The translations under genes were made by a program, and so were the position numbers. From contig JABSSC010000047.1 of assembly GCA_013214635.1 (NCBI GenBank), positions 1 to 35,588 on the forward strand: a stretch of DNA of 35,588 nucleotides, written 5' to 3'. The notes below the pieces were generated by a model. The model saw only the letters and a program-made list of their open reading frames with translations. It was not told the DNA's origin and searched no databases. Of the stretch, positions 14,675 through 23,667 are shown one piece after another (position 1 is the first letter of the stretch; each line of letters begins with the position of its first letter). The stretch comes from Paracoccaceae bacterium. GTDB taxonomy: Bacteria; Pseudomonadota; Alphaproteobacteria; Rhodobacterales; Rhodobacteraceae.

Positions 14675-17469
14675 TCGGAAAGGGCCCGCTGTCGGCCTGC
14701 GTCAATGGCTTGGCGCAGCTTGTTCTCAAGCGATGTGCGCCGTGCGTCGGAATGGAATTTCAACCCGAACATGTCCTTGACATAGAAGGTATCCACGACC
14801 TGCTCGCCATAGGTGGCAATGACCGCCGAGGCGACATAGACGTTCGAGTTTGCCATTGTCCGTGCGAGGTCAAACAGCAATCCCGGTCGGTCTCGGGTAT
14901 CGACCTCGATGATCGTGTAAATCTCCGACCCTTCGTTGTCGAACGAGATTGACGTGGGAACGTTGAAGGGACGTTCGCGCTTTTTCAGCTTGTCCCGTCC
15001 AACCAGTTCTTGCTGCGCGACCACCTCGCCTTTGAGCGTCCGTTGGATCATGCGTTCCAGACGCGGTAGCCGATTGGCGGCAAATGGGTGTCCTTCGATA
15101 TCCTGTACCCAGAATACGGCGGTCGCATATCCGTCCTTTGACGTGTACGTCCGTGCATCGACCACATTTGCGCCCACCAGCGCCAGCGCTCCAGTAAGAC
15201 GGGCAAATATTCCGGGATGATCGGCGATCGCAAAAGCCACGCGTGTTGCGTCCCGGTCATCATCGGGGTGCAGGTCAATCCGGACATCTTTGTCGGTGAT
15301 GTCTCTCATCAGCTTGGCAAAGACCACATGCGTCGCCGTGGGCAATCCTTGCCAATAGGGGCCGTAGTGTCGCGCGACTTCTGCCCTAAGTTCTTTGGAT
15401 GGCCAATCAGAGAGCGCATCGCGCAAGGCGCGCTTTGCCTCGTTCTCCCGCGAGTCGCGATTGAGATCCTCAAGTCCGCCAGCCAGCGCATTTGAGGTCT
15501 CGCGATAAAGCCCGCGCAAAAGCTGCGCTTTCCAGTTGTTCCATACACCTGGACCGACACCACGGATGTCGCAGACGGTTAGCACAGTCAGCAGATCGAG
15601 GCGCTTTTGGTTTTTAACGGCCTTGGCAAAATCCCGCACGGTGCGCGGGTCTGAGATATCGCGCTTTTGTGCAATGTCCGACATCAGAAGATGGTACCGG
15701 ACAAGCCATTCGACGGTTTCTGCTTCTTCCTTCTTCAGGCCAAATCTTGGCGCCACCCGCCGAGCGATTTGAGCGCCAAGAACAGAATGATCCTCGGGGC
15801 GCCCTTTGCCGATGTCATGCAGGAACAAGGCGGCGTATAGCACGCGTCGGTTCACGCCGTTTTCCAGAATTCTACTGGCGACGGGCAATTCCTCGACCAA
15901 CTCGCCGCGCTCAATCTGCGCCAGCGTCGAAATGCACTGAATAGTATGCTCATCGACCGTGTAGTGATGGTACATGTTGAACTGCATCATAGCGACGACG
16001 GGGGCAAATTCGGGCACAAAGGCCGACAACACACCGAGTTCGTTCATCCGCCGCAAAGCGCGCTCGGGATTCCCGTGTTTCAGGAGCAGATCCATGAAAA
16101 TTCGGTTGGCTTCGGGGTCTTCTCTGAAGGTATCGTCAATCAGGTCGATATGCGCTGAAATCTCGCGCATGGCGTCCGGGTGAATAAGATATCCGGTGCG
16201 CAATGCTTCTTCGAAGATCCGCAGCATGTTGAGGCGGTCGTCGAAAAAGGTCGATGGATCTTCGATATCCAGCCGGTTGTGAACGATCTGATAGCCCGGT
16301 TTGACCTTACGCCTGCGGCGGAACAAACCCTGCAGCATCGGTGCGCGCTTGGCATGTGTTGCCTCAAGCGCAGTTAGCAGAATGCGCGTCAGTTCCCCCA
16401 CCATTGTGGCGTGACGGAAGTAGTCCTGCATGAAATGCTCGACCGCGCGCCGCCCGTCATGGTCGGTATAGCCAAGCCGGGCCGCTATCTCGACTTGCAT
16501 ATCAAAGGTGAGCTGATCCATCGCGCGATCGGCGAGGATATGCAGATGGCAACGCACGGCGGTCAGAAATTCTTCTGCCTCACGGAACCGGTCATATTCG
16601 TCCTGGCGATACACTCCGATCCCAACAAGATCTGCCGGTTCGCGTACGTCGTTGACGTACTTCGCGATCCAGAACAACGTCTGTAGGTCGCGAAGGCCGC
16701 CTTTACCCTCTTTCACATTTGGCTCGACAACATATCGCTGGCCGCCCTGTTTGAGGTGGCGTTCGGCCCGCTCTTGCAGCTTTGCCTCGACATAGTCGGA
16801 TCCCGTGCCGGTAAAGAGCTCGGCCCAGAGCCGTTGTTCCAGTGTCTCGGCAAGGTCGCTATCGCCGCAAATGTACCGGTTTTCCAACAGGGCCGTCCGG
16901 ATGGTGTAATCCTCCCGCCCGAGCCTCAGACAGTCCTTAACCGTGCGCGATGAATGCCCCACTTTGAGGTGCAGATCCCAAAATATGTAGAGCATCGATT
17001 CAATCGTGCTCTCCGCCCAACCGGTGATTTTGTAGGGCGTCAAAAACAAGAGATCGACGTCGGAGTATGGCGCCATTTCACCGCGCCCATACCCGCCCAC
17101 GGCGAGGACTGACAGCCGCTCGGCGTCTGTGGGCGTGGGGAGGGGGTGCAGGTATGTGGTCGCAACGCGAAAGACTTCGCGAACGATGCAATCGGTCAGG
17201 TAAGCGTACGCCGCCGTTGTGGGCCCCGCCGCGAATGGGTCGGACAAGAATGCGGCTTCAATTGCCTGTCTTCCCGACGCATTTGCGTCTTTCAAGACGG
17301 CAACGGTTGTTGCCCGGATATCGGCCGCCGACTTATCCGACGAGATACCGGTATCCACGGCAGCGCGCACTGCCGTGACATCAAAGATTAAGTTGGGTGC
17401 ACAGATCAGCCGCGGCGCGGTGAGCTGATCAGAACCCTGAGCCGCTGAAGCTTCTTGGGGCAGGGTCAA
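14671..17469 (-). CDS. glnD: Bifunctional [protein-PII] uridylyltransferase/uridylyl-removing enzyme
   Basis: A 932-residue nitrogen sensor that uridylylates PII when glutamine is low and removes UMP when it is high. Visible domains: nucleotidyltransferase with GGYGRGEMAPYSDVDLLFL (about 118-136), the HD hydrolase motif LHDIGKG in the middle, and two C-terminal ACT domains (ADHPGIFARLTGAL; DTRDRPGLLFDLARTMA). The start is a TTG at 17467-17469: the codon immediately upstream in frame is TGA, no ATG exists before the conserved region, and an AGGTGA Shine-Dalgarno precedes it by about six bases. The start lies about 40 bases inside the end of the lpoA-like gene. Confidence 0.95.
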   Translation of the reverse strand: MTLPQEASAAQGSDQLTAPRLICAPNLIFDVTAVRAAVDTGISSDKSAADIRATTVAVLKDANASGRQAIEAAFLSDPFAAGPTTAAYAYLTDCIVREVFRVATTYLHPLPTPTDAERLSVLAVGGYGRGEMAPYSDVDLLFLTPYKITGWAESTIESMLYIFWDLHLKVGHSSRTVKDCLRLGREDYTIRTALLENRYICGDSDLAETLEQRLWAELFTGTGSDYVEAKLQERAERHLKQGGQRYVVEPNVKEGKGGLRDLQTLFWIAKYVNDVREPADLVGIGVYRQDEYDRFREAEEFLTAVRCHLHILADRAMDQLTFDMQVEIAARLGYTDHDGRRAVEHFMQDYFRHATMVGELTRILLTALEATHAKRAPMLQGLFRRRRKVKPGYQIVHNRLDIEDPSTFFDDRLNMLRIFEEALRTGYLIHPDAMREISAHIDLIDDTFREDPEANRIFMDLLLKHGNPERALRRMNELGVLSAFVPEFAPVVAMMQFNMYHHYTVDEHTIQCISTLAQIERGELVEELPVASRILENGVNRRVLYAALFLHDIGKGRPEDHSVLGAQIARRVAPRFGLKKEEAETVEWLVRYHLLMSDIAQKRDISDPRTVRDFAKAVKNQKRLDLLTVLTVCDIRGVGPGVWNNWKAQLLRGLYRETSNALAGGLEDLNRDSRENEAKRALRDALSDWPSKELRAEVARHYGPYWQGLPTATHVVFAKLMRDITDKDVRIDLHPDDDRDATRVAFAIADHPGIFARLTGALALVGANVVDARTYTSKDGYATAVFWVQDIEGHPFAANRLPRLERMIQRTLKGEVVAQQELVGRDKLKKRERPFNVPTSISFDNEGSEIYTIIEVDTRDRPGLLFDLARTMANSNVYVASAVIATYGEQVVDTFYVKDMFGLKFHSDARRTSLENKLRQAIDAGRQRALSE

Positions 17470-18613
17470 TCACATTCACCTGGTTGTTCTGGACTTGCGC
17501 AACGGCAAGCCCGCGTTCGTTGGAACCATCGGGTAGCAGGCGGAACACACCATTCGCCCCCACAAAGCCGCCGCCTCTGGTCAGCGAACCGGTGGTGAGC
17601 GCATTGCTGTCGCCGGTCGCGATCAGCGCCCCGATGGCTGCAATGCCATCATAGGCCAATCCGGCAAGCGGGTGTGGTTGGCTGTCATAGGTTTGCGTGT
17701 AGCGCGACGCGAACTGGTTCGCGAGGCCCGGGTCGGGCAGAGCAAACCACGCGCTTTGCAGGCCCGTCAGGGACAGCGCGCTTGCAGGAATGTCCAGCCG
17801 CTGCAAACCGATCATCTGTGTTGCCGCGGGATCAAGCCCGGCCTCTGGCAAGAGATCCGCGAGGAAGGGAAGTGCACCACTGGTCCCCGAGGTCAAAAAG
17901 ACCGATGTGGCGCCTGAAAGCTGGACTTCGTTGGCGATTGTGGGGACGGCGGAAATAACACCCTCCTGCGACAGCTCAAAGGAACTGTTGCCAGCATAGG
18001 TTGCCCCATTGGTCTGAATGGCTGAAATAATGGCATCACGCCCGATCTCTTCCGACGTGTCCTCGGCGTTCACGATGTAGACGTTGCCGCGCCCCTGACC
18101 CATGGCGTAGCCGACCAGCCGATCCGCAGTGTTTCGAAATGTCGTGCCCAATACGAACACGTTGCCACCCGCAATCGCGGTATTGTTGGAGAAGGACAGA
18201 ACGTTCACGTTGCCGCGCGCGGCTTCAACACCCGCCGCGTTGGCCGCTTCGGCAAAAACCGGCCCAATGATGATTTGAGCGCCTGCATCCAAGGCCTCTC
18301 GCGCAGCTTGCGTGGCCAGCGCCGGGTCGCCGCCAGTGTCGTGAACCGTCAACGCAATTTCGACGCCTTCAAGGTCAGATATTGCAAGACGGGCCGCGTT
18401 CTCGAGGCTTCGAGACAGGAACACGCCGTTCTCGCCGGAGCTTTGCGGCACGAGGAGCGCAACACGCACGGTATCCCGCGTGTTCACGGATGGACCGGTA
18501 TTAATTGCACCGGGTTCACAGGCTGAAAGCGCGGCAAAAAGCAAAAGCGCGGCGCCAACGGTTCTCAGCTTGCGCAGCGACGACAAAAAAACGACCATTG
18601 CGAAGGATCCCAT
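17429..18613 (-). CDS. Penicillin-binding protein activator, LpoA-like lipoprotein
   Basis: A protein of about 394 residues with a lipoprotein signal peptide ending in the lipobox LSAC, so it is probably anchored to a membrane facing the periplasm. The mature part is a type I periplasmic-binding-protein fold (Peripla_BP_6), starting VRVALLVPQSSGENGVF and continuing with GAQIIIGPVFAEAANAAG. This is the domain of LpoA/LppC activators of class A penicillin-binding proteins, and location beside rsmI and yraN matches the conserved yraL-yraM-yraN neighbourhood. ATG 18611-18613 (MGSFAM) or 18596-18598 (MVVFLSS) are both plausible starts. It leads into glnD and murJ. Activator function is inferred from family. 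Confidence 0.85.
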   Translation of the reverse strand: MGSFAMVVFLSSLRKLRTVGAALLLFAALSACEPGAINTGPSVNTRDTVRVALLVPQSSGENGVFLSRSLENAARLAISDLEGVEIALTVHDTGGDPALATQAAREALDAGAQIIIGPVFAEAANAAGVEAARGNVNVLSFSNNTAIAGGNVFVLGTTFRNTADRLVGYAMGQGRGNVYIVNAEDTSEEIGRDAIISAIQTNGATYAGNSSFELSQEGVISAVPTIANEVQLSGATSVFLTSGTSGALPFLADLLPEAGLDPAATQMIGLQRLDIPASALSLTGLQSAWFALPDPGLANQFASRYTQTYDSQPHPLAGLAYDGIAAIGALIATGDSNALTTGSLTRGGGFVGANGVFRLLPDGSNERGLAVAQVQNNQVNVIDPAPRSFSGSGF

Positions 18614-18651
18614 CCGGCCTAAAGGTTTGGCGGGACAGTATTCTGAACGAC

Positions 18652-18670
18652 CGCGCATGTAAATTGCGCG
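18652..18670. repeat. Small dyad in the divergent lpoA-like/rsmI spacer
   Basis: CGCGCA (18652-18657) and TGCGCG (18665-18670) form a perfect 6-base inverted repeat with a 7-base AT-rich loop, directly before the TTGGAGG ribosome binding site of rsmI. It could be a regulator half-site pair in the 67-base divergent promoter region or a small leader hairpin; nothing further supports either. Confidence 0.3.
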
Positions 18671-18680
18671 TTGGAGGCTC

Positions 18681-19541
18681 ATGCCTGATCAAGCTCCCAC
18701 GTCGCTTCCCGCCGGTCTTTATTTGGTCGCGACACCAATTGGAAACGCGCGCGACATAACTCTGCGCGCGTTGGACGTTCTCACTGCAGCTGAGATTTTG
18801 GTAGCCGAAGACACGCGCGTTCTGCGCAAGCTTCTGGCGATACACGGCGTCGCAATCCGTGATCGGAAGGTACAGTCTTACCACGATCACAGCCCAGATC
18901 GAATCCGCAGTATGATACTGAACGCTGTGAAAGATGGTGCCGCAGTCGCCTATACCTCCGACGCGGGAATGCCCTTGATCGCGGACCCTGGCTTTGCGTT
19001 GGTGCGCGACGCTGTTGATATGGGGTTAACCGTGACGTCTGTGCCCGGACCGTCTGCCGCGCTCACGGGTCTTTCGATCTCCGGTCTCGCGACGGATCAG
19101 TTTTTCTTTGCCGGCTTCATTCCATCAGCCAAAGGCGCACGCGCAAAGTTTTTGACTGACTTGGCGAACGTGCCCGCCACGCTGGTTCTCTACGATACAC
19201 CCCGTCGCGTTTTGGAAAGTCTTAACCAAGCTGCGACAATATTGGGGCCGGACCGTCGATTTGCGGTCTGCCGCGAACTGACCAAACGCTTTGAGAGTGT
19301 TTTGCGCGGGCGTCTGGGGGATGCGGCTTCGGTTCTCGCGGACATGCCCGAAAAGGGAGAATGCATCGTGGTGATTGAATATGTCCCGGCTGAAGTAAAC
19401 GACGCGGACGTGGAATCCGCGCTGACGACAGCACTTGATACGATGTCGGTGAAGGACGCCGCGAGCCATGTTGCATCCGCGCTGGGCGTCGCGCGCCGCG
19501 ACGTGTACCAGCGCGCGCTTGAACTAACGCGCGACAAATGA
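18681..19541 (+). CDS. rsmI: 16S rRNA (cytidine1402-2'-O)-methyltransferase RsmI
   Basis: A 286-residue SAM-dependent methyltransferase of the tetrapyrrole-methylase fold that modifies C1402 in the ribosomal P site. The motifs are canonical: LVATPIGNARDITLRAL near the N-terminus, ILVAEDTRVLRKLL, and SDAGMPLIADPGFALV followed by SVPGPSAALTGLSISGL. The start ATG is preceded by TTGGAGG. Its TGA overlaps the yraN ATG (ATGA at 19538-19541), so the two genes are coupled. Confidence 0.96.
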   Translation: MPDQAPTSLPAGLYLVATPIGNARDITLRALDVLTAAEILVAEDTRVLRKLLAIHGVAIRDRKVQSYHDHSPDRIRSMILNAVKDGAAVAYTSDAGMPLIADPGFALVRDAVDMGLTVTSVPGPSAALTGLSISGLATDQFFFAGFIPSAKGARAKFLTDLANVPATLVLYDTPRRVLESLNQAATILGPDRRFAVCRELTKRFESVLRGRLGDAASVLADMPEKGECIVVIEYVPAEVNDADVESALTTALDTMSVKDAASHVASALGVARRDVYQRALELTRDK

Positions 19542-19888
19542 GCGGAGCGCTTGGATACCACGCCGGATTGGCCGCAGAAGACATCGTCGCGCGCCATTAT
19601 CAAGCCTCAGGAGCGCGCGTGCTGGCGACCCGTTGGCGTGGACGCGCCGGTGAGGTCGACTTGGTTCTACAAGACGGATCTGATGTGATTTTTGTCGAGG
19701 TGAAGGCCTCTGCCACACATGATCAAGCCGCACAGCGTCTCACGCCACGACAGATTGGGCGGGTAACACTGGCTGCGCAGGAGTATCTTGAAGCCCATTC
19801 AAAGACAGGTAGCGGCATGCGCATCGATGCCGCCCTGGTCGATCGTCAGGGTCGCGTCGAGACGCTCAAAAACATATCCATGGTCTGA
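19538..19888 (+). CDS. YraN family (UPF0102) endonuclease-like protein
   Basis: A 116-residue protein with a predicted restriction-endonuclease-like fold. The catalytic-type residues are present: E39 and D41 in GEVDLVL, and E54-x-K56 in IFVEVKA. The N-terminal [16 protein letters not shown] helix is typical of UPF0102. The family's cellular role is not established. The gene order rsmI-yraN beside an lpoA-like gene is widely conserved. Confidence 0.92.
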   Translation: MSGALGYHAGLAAEDIVARHYQASGARVLATRWRGRAGEVDLVLQDGSDVIFVEVKASATHDQAAQRLTPRQIGRVTLAAQEYLEAHSKTGSGMRIDAALVDRQGRVETLKNISMV

Positions 19889-19950
19889 CACCTTGCGGCG
19901 CGGTGCCGCATGCGCCACATACCCTTTCGACCGGAAAGGGAAGGCTGGCC

Positions 19951-20889
19951 ATGAAAATAGCGTTTCAAATGGACCCGATTGAGGCAGTGGATATCGCTGC
20001 CGACAGCACCTTTCGGCTTGCAGAAGAGGCGCAGGCGCGTGGGCATAGCATCTTTACCTATCACCCGGATGATCTTGCCTTTGAAGAGGGTGTGATCACC
20101 GCCCGTGGCCGGGACACAACCGTCCGGCGCGAAACTGGGAACCATGTCAGCTTTGGTGCGCGCCGTAAGGTGGATCTGCGAGATTTTGATGTCGTCTGGC
20201 TCCGCCAGGATCCGCCGTTTGACATGGGCTATATAACGACCACGCATCTTCTGGATTTTCTTGCTCCTGATACGCTGGTGGTGAATGATCCCTTTTGGGT
20301 GCGAAACTACCCTGAAAAGCTTCTCGTGCTTGAGTTTCCGGACCTGATCCCGCCCACCACAATTGCCCGCAACTTGGACACCCTGCGGGAATTTAAGGAG
20401 AAGTACGGCGATATCATTCTCAAGCCGCTTTACGGAAATGGCGGCGCAGGGGTGTTTCGCCTGACCGAGGGGGACAAGAACATCACGTCCCTGCACGAGC
20501 TGTTTTCTGGCATCAATCGGGAACCGCTGATCGCTCAACAATTCGTGCCCGATGTGTCCAACGGCGACAAACGCGTGATCCTTGTCGATGGAGAGCCGGT
20601 GGGCGCGATCAACCGTATTCCAGCGGAAGGCGAAACCCGGTCAAATCTGCACGTTGGCGGACGCGCTGAGAAAATCGGTCTGACGGATCGCGATCTTGAG
20701 ATTTGTGCGGCGATCGGACCAACACTCAAAGAGAAGGGCCAGATCTTTGTCGGGATCGACGTGATCGGGAATTATCTTACCGAGATCAACGTGACATCTC
20801 CCACGGGTATTCAAGAGCTTGAACGCTTTGACGGGACCAATGTTGCGGGCATGGTTTGGGATGCCATTGAAGCGCGGCGCGCGACCTAG
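19951..20889 (+). CDS. gshB: Glutathione synthase
   Basis: A 312-residue ATP-grasp ligase that joins gamma-glutamylcysteine and glycine. The N-terminus [20 protein letters not shown], the [20 protein letters not shown] stretch and the glycine-rich [10 protein letters not shown] loop are diagnostic of bacterial GshB, as is the C-terminal [21 protein letters not shown] 19951 is chosen for its GGAAAGGGAAGG-like ribosome binding site and family start; the alternative at 19903 lies in the spacer. The gene converges on comM, and the two stop codons share CTAG at 20886-20889. Confidence 0.96.
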   Translation: MKIAFQMDPIEAVDIAADSTFRLAEEAQARGHSIFTYHPDDLAFEEGVITARGRDTTVRRETGNHVSFGARRKVDLRDFDVVWLRQDPPFDMGYITTTHLLDFLAPDTLVVNDPFWVRNYPEKLLVLEFPDLIPPTTIARNLDTLREFKEKYGDIILKPLYGNGGAGVFRLTEGDKNITSLHELFSGINREPLIAQQFVPDVSNGDKRVILVDGEPVGAINRIPAEGETRSNLHVGGRAEKIGLTDRDLEICAAIGPTLKEKGQIFVGIDVIGNYLTEINVTSPTGIQELERFDGTNVAGMVWDAIEARRAT

Positions 20890-22397
20890 GCCGTCTGTCC
20901 CGGCAATCTGAAAGCCAAAGCCTCGGCGATGTGGGGTTGTCGGACCTCTTCGGAGTGCGCAAGGTCCGCAATTGTGCGCGCCACACGCATCACGCGGTGA
21001 TAACCGCGGGCGGACAGCCCAAACCGTTCTGCAGCACGGGCGAGCAGGTCGCGACCCTCAGCGTCCGGTGTCGCAGCCTCTGTAAGAGCCTGCCCTTCAA
21101 GATCGGCGTTACTGCGAATTCCGTCGTTTCCGTCGAAGCGCGCCACCTGAACATCCCGCGCCGCCAGAACGCGCGCGGCCACGTCTGCGCTGCAATCGCC
21201 GGATTCAGGCAAGTCGAGATCTTGGTAGGTCACGGGCGGTACATCCACGCGCAGATCAAACCGGTCCATCAGAGGTCCTGATACCCGTCCCATATAGTCC
21301 TCGCCACATATGGGTGCGCGCGAGCAGGCGCGGCCAGCGTCAGTGAGATATCCGCATTTGCACGGGTTTGCCGCAGCAATCAGCATGAACTTGCAGGGAT
21401 ATCGCACATGCGCATTTGCCCGCGCCACCACGACGTCGCCTGTTTCAATGGGCTGGCGCAAGGTCTCAAGCACATTGCGTGAGAATTCCGGGAACTCATC
21501 CATGAACAGAACGCCGTTATGCGCAAGCGAGATCTCTCCTGGCTTCGCGCCCTTTCCTCCTCCAACAATCGCAGCCATCGAGGCGGTGTGATGCGGTTCG
21601 CGAAACGGGCGGGCGCGGGAAATGCCCCCTTCATCGAGGAGGCCGCAAAGAGAATGGATCATCGATGTCTCCAACGCCTCCGATGCGCTCAGCGGTGGTA
21701 GGACCCCGGACATGCGTGCGGCAAGCATTGATTTCCCCGATCCCGGCGTGCCGACCAAAAGCGTGTGATGGCGGCCTGCGGCTGCAATCTCTAAGGCGCG
21801 TTTTGCCCGTTCCTGCCCCTTCACGTCTCGAAAATCGCGCAAGGCCGTTTCGCTGACCACTTCGCCGGGCTCAGATGGGGTCAATGGACGTTTGCCTGTC
21901 AGGTGAGCGATCATTTCGGTGAGCGTCTTGGCCGCAAAGACTGGGGTGCTCCCGACCCACGCCGCTTCGTTGCCGCAGGCCGCAGGACAAAGAAGCTGCC
22001 GATCAGACTCAGCGGCCGCCAGCGACGCGGGTAACGCACCAGCGACGCCCACCAACGAGCCGTCCAGCGACAGTTCGCCCAACGCCACAGAGTTTTCGAT
22101 TTGATCGGCGGGCAGGACGTCCATCGCTGACAGTACGGCAAGAGCAATGGGAAGATCGAAATGTGACCCTTCCTTTGGCATGTCCGCCGGAGACATGTTG
22201 ATCGTCAAGCGGCGCGCCGGCAAGGCAATCGCCATCGACGTCAACGCCGCTCGCACCCGTTCCTTTGCTTCAGATACCGCCTTGTCAGGCAACCCAACGA
22301 TCGAGAAGGCCGGGACGCCTGGTGCAATTGCACACTGCACCTCGACCAGACGTGCGTCGATTCCGTCAAACGCAACAGTATAGGCGCGCGCGACCAT
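20886..22397 (-). CDS. comM: YifB/ComM family Mg-chelatase-like AAA+ ATPase
   Basis: A 503-residue protein of the ComM family, a hexameric helicase-type AAA+ ATPase that promotes branch migration during natural transformation in other bacteria. It has the N-terminal Lon-like ChlI domain ([33 protein letters not shown]), Walker A GTPGSGKS at 216-223, Walker [10 protein letters not shown], the cysteines CKCGY that mark this family, and the C-terminal ChlI_C region. The ATG at 22395-22397 ([10 protein letters not shown]) is the family start; 22433 would add 12 residues. Whether this organism is transformable is not shown here. Confidence 0.94.
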   Translation of the reverse strand: MVARAYTVAFDGIDARLVEVQCAIAPGVPAFSIVGLPDKAVSEAKERVRAALTSMAIALPARRLTINMSPADMPKEGSHFDLPIALAVLSAMDVLPADQIENSVALGELSLDGSLVGVAGALPASLAAAESDRQLLCPAACGNEAAWVGSTPVFAAKTLTEMIAHLTGKRPLTPSEPGEVVSETALRDFRDVKGQERAKRALEIAAAGRHHTLLVGTPGSGKSMLAARMSGVLPPLSASEALETSMIHSLCGLLDEGGISRARPFREPHHTASMAAIVGGGKGAKPGEISLAHNGVLFMDEFPEFSRNVLETLRQPIETGDVVVARANAHVRYPCKFMLIAAANPCKCGYLTDAGRACSRAPICGEDYMGRVSGPLMDRFDLRVDVPPVTYQDLDLPESGDCSADVAARVLAARDVQVARFDGNDGIRSNADLEGQALTEAATPDAEGRDLLARAAERFGLSARGYHRVMRVARTIADLAHSEEVRQPHIAEALAFRLPGQTA

Positions 22398-22441
22398 TTT
22401 ACCCCCGTTCTCAATCGAACGAGAGGTACCCACTCAAGCGT

Positions 22442-23038
22442 TTAAGAAGTGTTAACCATATCTGGCGCAAGGTTTACGGCATGCAGCGTCGTGGTGGCGC
22501 CGCTGTGACCAATCACGGTCGTGCTCAAGGGCGAGACGCGTTGGCTCAGCGTGTCATACGTGCTTGTGCCGCGCGCTGCCTGAACCCGGGTCAGGATTAC
22601 GCCCATATGCGCCACGACGATAAAGTTTCCGCCGATATCAAGAAGGCCGCGCTCGACCTGGTCCACACGTTGTCCAAGATCGTGCCAGCTTTCTCCGTTA
22701 GGGGGCGCAAGGTGGTCTTCCCCGGTCCAGAATCGGCGCGACAGGTCCGGGTCGCGCGACGCGACCTGATCGGCCGTTTGGCCCTCCCAATCGCCAAAGT
22801 TCAATTCGCGCAAGCCCGGCTCATGCGCGCGTCGTGCACGGTTGCCCATGATCGCGTCCGCAGTTTGCCTTGCGCGCAAAAGGTCCGAGGAAACGACCGT
22901 TGCATCCTTGGGCAGCGCTTTGGCGAGCGTTTCGATGGCGGCATGATCGGACAGATCCGCCGGGATATCGCCCCAACCGTTAATGGTCTTTGCGTGGGTC
23001 GGCCCGTGACGCACCCACCAGATCCGCGTTTCCTTCAT
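22442..23038 (-). CDS. Histidine phosphatase family protein, candidate alpha-ribazole phosphatase (CobC)
   Basis: A 198-residue member of the histidine phosphatase superfamily with the phospho-acceptor motif VRHGPTH (H11), the SSDLLRARQTA segment and LRELNFGDWEGQTADQ, which resembles the alpha-ribazole phosphatase subgroup. Its ATG (23036-23038) overlaps the TGA of cobU, so it is co-translated with a nucleotide-loop assembly enzyme. Removal of phosphate from alpha-ribazole-5'-phosphate or adenosylcobalamin-5'-phosphate is therefore a reasonable inference, but the superfamily is functionally broad. The alternative start at 23101 would lie inside cobU and is not family-like. Confidence 0.85.
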   Translation of the reverse strand: MKETRIWWVRHGPTHAKTINGWGDIPADLSDHAAIETLAKALPKDATVVSSDLLRARQTADAIMGNRARRAHEPGLRELNFGDWEGQTADQVASRDPDLSRRFWTGEDHLAPPNGESWHDLGQRVDQVERGLLDIGGNFIVVAHMGVILTRVQAARGTSTYDTLSQRVSPLSTTVIGHSGATTTLHAVNLAPDMVNTS

Positions 23039-23568
23039 ACGGGTAAAGTACCCTTGAGCGTCATCGGTAGGCCCGCAGTCACGCGCACCACAAGGTCGCA
23101 CTGGGCCGCGAGCACCTGGTTCATATGACCGTGCGCTTGTCGAAATTGACGCGTAATTGCGTCACTGGGCACGATCCCGTCGCCCACCTCGTTCGTGACG
23201 ATGACAACAGGCACTGGTGTGTTGGTTACCATATCGCCAAACTGCCCGATCTCCGCATCAAGATCCGAACCACCCAACAAGTGATTGGTCAGCCACAAAG
23301 TCGCGCAGTCGATAAGGGCGATGGATCCCGTTGGGCAGTTCGAAATTGCTGCCTCAAGGCGCAAAGGTTCTTCAATAACGGTCCATCGCGCATCACGGCG
23401 AGATCGATGAATATCGATTTTTTTAATCATTTCGTCATCGAAGGCTTGGGCGGTCGCAACATAAGTTGGGACAATTTCGCTTTTAAGAACAAAGTCTTCC
23501 GCCCATCGGGATTTTCCGGAAGCCGCTCCACCTATCACGAGCGTTCGCAGCGGCAAGTTTTTTTTCAT
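23035..23568 (-). CDS. cobU: Bifunctional adenosylcobinamide kinase/adenosylcobinamide-phosphate guanylyltransferase
   Basis: A 177-residue enzyme of cobalamin nucleotide-loop assembly. The P-loop GGAASGKS lies at 13-20, and the guanylylation histidine is in IDIHRSRRDARW, equivalent to the active-site His of CobU. The later IDCATLWLTNHL and VTNEVGDGIVP stretches are diagnostic. ATG 23566-23568 is preferred because an N-terminal extension from 23643 is non-conserved and would fill the spacer shared with rpoH. It is divergent from rpoH and coupled to the histidine phosphatase. No cobalamin riboswitch fits in the short leader. Confidence 0.95.
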   Translation of the reverse strand: MKKNLPLRTLVIGGAASGKSRWAEDFVLKSEIVPTYVATAQAFDDEMIKKIDIHRSRRDARWTVIEEPLRLEAAISNCPTGSIALIDCATLWLTNHLLGGSDLDAEIGQFGDMVTNTPVPVVIVTNEVGDGIVPSDAITRQFRQAHGHMNQVLAAQCDLVVRVTAGLPMTLKGTLPV

Positions 23569-23576
23569 GCTTTTTC

Positions 23577-23606
23577 TGATCCGTTGCCGAAGTGCCTGCG
23601 TATCTC
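23577..23606 (+). promoter_or_regulatory. RpoE/ECF11-type promoter candidate upstream of rpoHII
   Basis: TGATCC (23577-23582) is followed after 18 bases by TATCTC (23601-23606), 62 bases before the rpoH ATG. TGATCC is the -35 element recognised by the RpoE (ECF11, ChrR-controlled) sigma factor of Rhodobacter relatives, which is known to drive rpoHII during singlet-oxygen stress. The -10 match is loose. The element is seen; sigma usage is inferred from family knowledge. Confidence 0.5.
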
Positions 23607-23667
23607 CTGCAACAAACAACAAGCGGTGCGCAACACCCGCCAAACAGTTTAGACCGGGAGATTTGCG

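Noticed and set aside
23569-23667. Possible cobalamin riboswitch upstream of cobU.
   Set aside because: The 99-base spacer shared with rpoH is too short for the aptamer and no B12-box-like sequence is visible.
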